Shown here one piece after another: positions 12,618 to 13,163 of a stretch of 13,163 nt of DNA. Source of the DNA: JAAXHE01 sp964551635 (GTDB lineage: Bacteria; Latescibacterota; UBA2968; GCA-2709665); NCBI GenBank assembly GCA_964551635.1, contig CAZKDZ010000122.1, forward strand, positions 1 to 13,163, in the 5' to 3' direction. The notes under the pieces are model-generated. The model saw only the letters and a program-made list of their open reading frames with translations. It searched no databases and was not told the origin of the DNA. The position numbers were made by a program, and so were the translations under genes. Numbering within the stretch: the first letter of the stretch is position 1; each line of letters opens with the position of its first letter.

Positions 12618-13163
12618 TCAGACGGCCGGCCCGGAACACATTCGGCAGATGAGTTGCGTGAGCGTGGCTGCGGGTGCGCGAGAGCGGGATTTCAGTAGAT
12701 TGTCCGCGTTCAGGAGCGCTTCGAAAGCGTGCCACAGGTTCTGATCGTCGAAACGGGCGGCCTGATCCACGTAGCTGGAAACAAAGAACGGTGGGACCTT
12801 CAGCTTTCCGGCCATTTCGGATCGTGGCAAGCCAGAATTCCTCAGCCACCGGGCCTTGCGAAGAATGCCAATGTGCCTGATGAGCATCGCGACAATTGCC
12901 ACCGGACTGTCACCGCGGTCCAGGAGGCGATGCAGAACGGTCAGGGCCTCGCCGGTTTTCCTTTGACCCACGACGTCGGCGAGTTCGAACACCGTTGCGT
13001 TTCGTGAAGCGCCGGCCACCTGTATGACGTCGTCGCGCGTGATCGTGTCGCGTTCATTTGTATAGATGGCCAGCTTTTCGAGTTCGCTGACGAGTTCGCC
13101 TGGATTCGGCCCAACGCCGAGGTGAAGCATGTGCGCGGCTTCGGGTTCAATCCGCTTATTCAG
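12618..13163 (-). CDS. holA: DNA polymerase III subunit delta (HolA), C-terminal part
   Basis: Partial: the frame is open to the window edge (first visible codons read LNKRIEPEAAHML), so the N-terminal clamp-loader ATPase-like domains lie outside and 181 residues are seen. The visible part covers the end of domain II, EAA..L...VGPNPGELVSELEKLAIY, which is the HolA signature, and the helical collar domain III with TVFELADVVGQRKTGEALTVL, a GDSPVAIVAMLIRHIGIL helix and LKVPPFFVSSYVDQAARF. Delta opens the sliding beta clamp as part of the clamp loader. The stop is TGA at 12618-12620, and trxA follows with its own promoter, so the two are not an obligate operon. No frameshift is seen. Confidence 0.9.
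   Translation of the reverse strand: MNKRIEPEAAHMLHLGVGPNPGELVSELEKLAIYTNERDTITRDDVIQVAGASRNATVFELADVVGQRKTGEALTVLHRLLDRGDSPVAIVAMLIRHIGILRKARWLRNSGLPRSEMAGKLKVPPFFVSSYVDQAARFDDQNLWHAFEALLNADNLLKSRSRAPAATLTQLICRMCSGPAV

Overview
The window is a 13.2 kb, fairly GC-rich (roughly 58-60% by eye) bacterial chromosomal segment in which every gene I accept lies on the minus strand, so transcription runs from the right edge to the left. There are no rRNA, tRNA, CRISPR, IS or phage features. The protein families (holA, trxA, nadA, galU-like, a COG4586/4587/3694-type ABC exporter, an M19 dipeptidase-like protein, a sarcosine-oxidase-like flavoprotein, a TIM-barrel glycosidase-like protein) suggest a free-living heterotroph of an uncultured lineage. 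The mix reminds me of marine groups such as Latescibacterota or Poribacteria, but that placement is a weak guess and no marker here settles it.

Layout, in order of transcription (right to left): (1) the C-terminal part of holA (DNA polymerase III delta), cut by the window edge; (2) trxA, with a strong sigma70-type promoter, a leader of about 100 nt and a clear intrinsic terminator; (3) a two-gene unit of a divergent GalU-like uridylyltransferase and a GHMP kinase that strongly resembles plant glucuronokinase; (4) nadA, with its own promoter and a perfect 10-bp palindrome at the predicted transcription start; (5) a 410-residue TIM-barrel glycosidase-like protein with a Cys cluster, preceded by a GC-rich hairpin; (6) a three-gene ABC-2 exporter (one ATPase, two DUF990-type permeases); (7) a catabolic cluster of cupin, beta-hydroxyacid dehydrogenase, sarcosine-oxidase-like flavoenzyme and an M19 protein whose metal site is largely lost; (8) a VapBC-type toxin-antitoxin pair whose promoter carries three tandem 10-bp repeats.

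Two units stand out. The GalU-like/GHMP kinase pair looks like a bacterial version of the plant salvage route from glucuronate through glucuronate-1-phosphate to UDP-glucuronate; the nucleotidyltransferase departs from GalU at several signature residues, which would fit a changed sugar specificity. The cupin/dehydrogenase/oxidase/M19 cluster looks like a pathway for an N-substituted amino or hydroxy acid of unknown identity, and its M19 member lacks three of the five zinc ligands of the classical enzyme. Both readings are inference from family resemblance and gene order. Starts were reassigned at several genes where the longest open frame begins at an unlikely codon; reasons are given in each entry. 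No gene-free stretch exceeds 300 bases.
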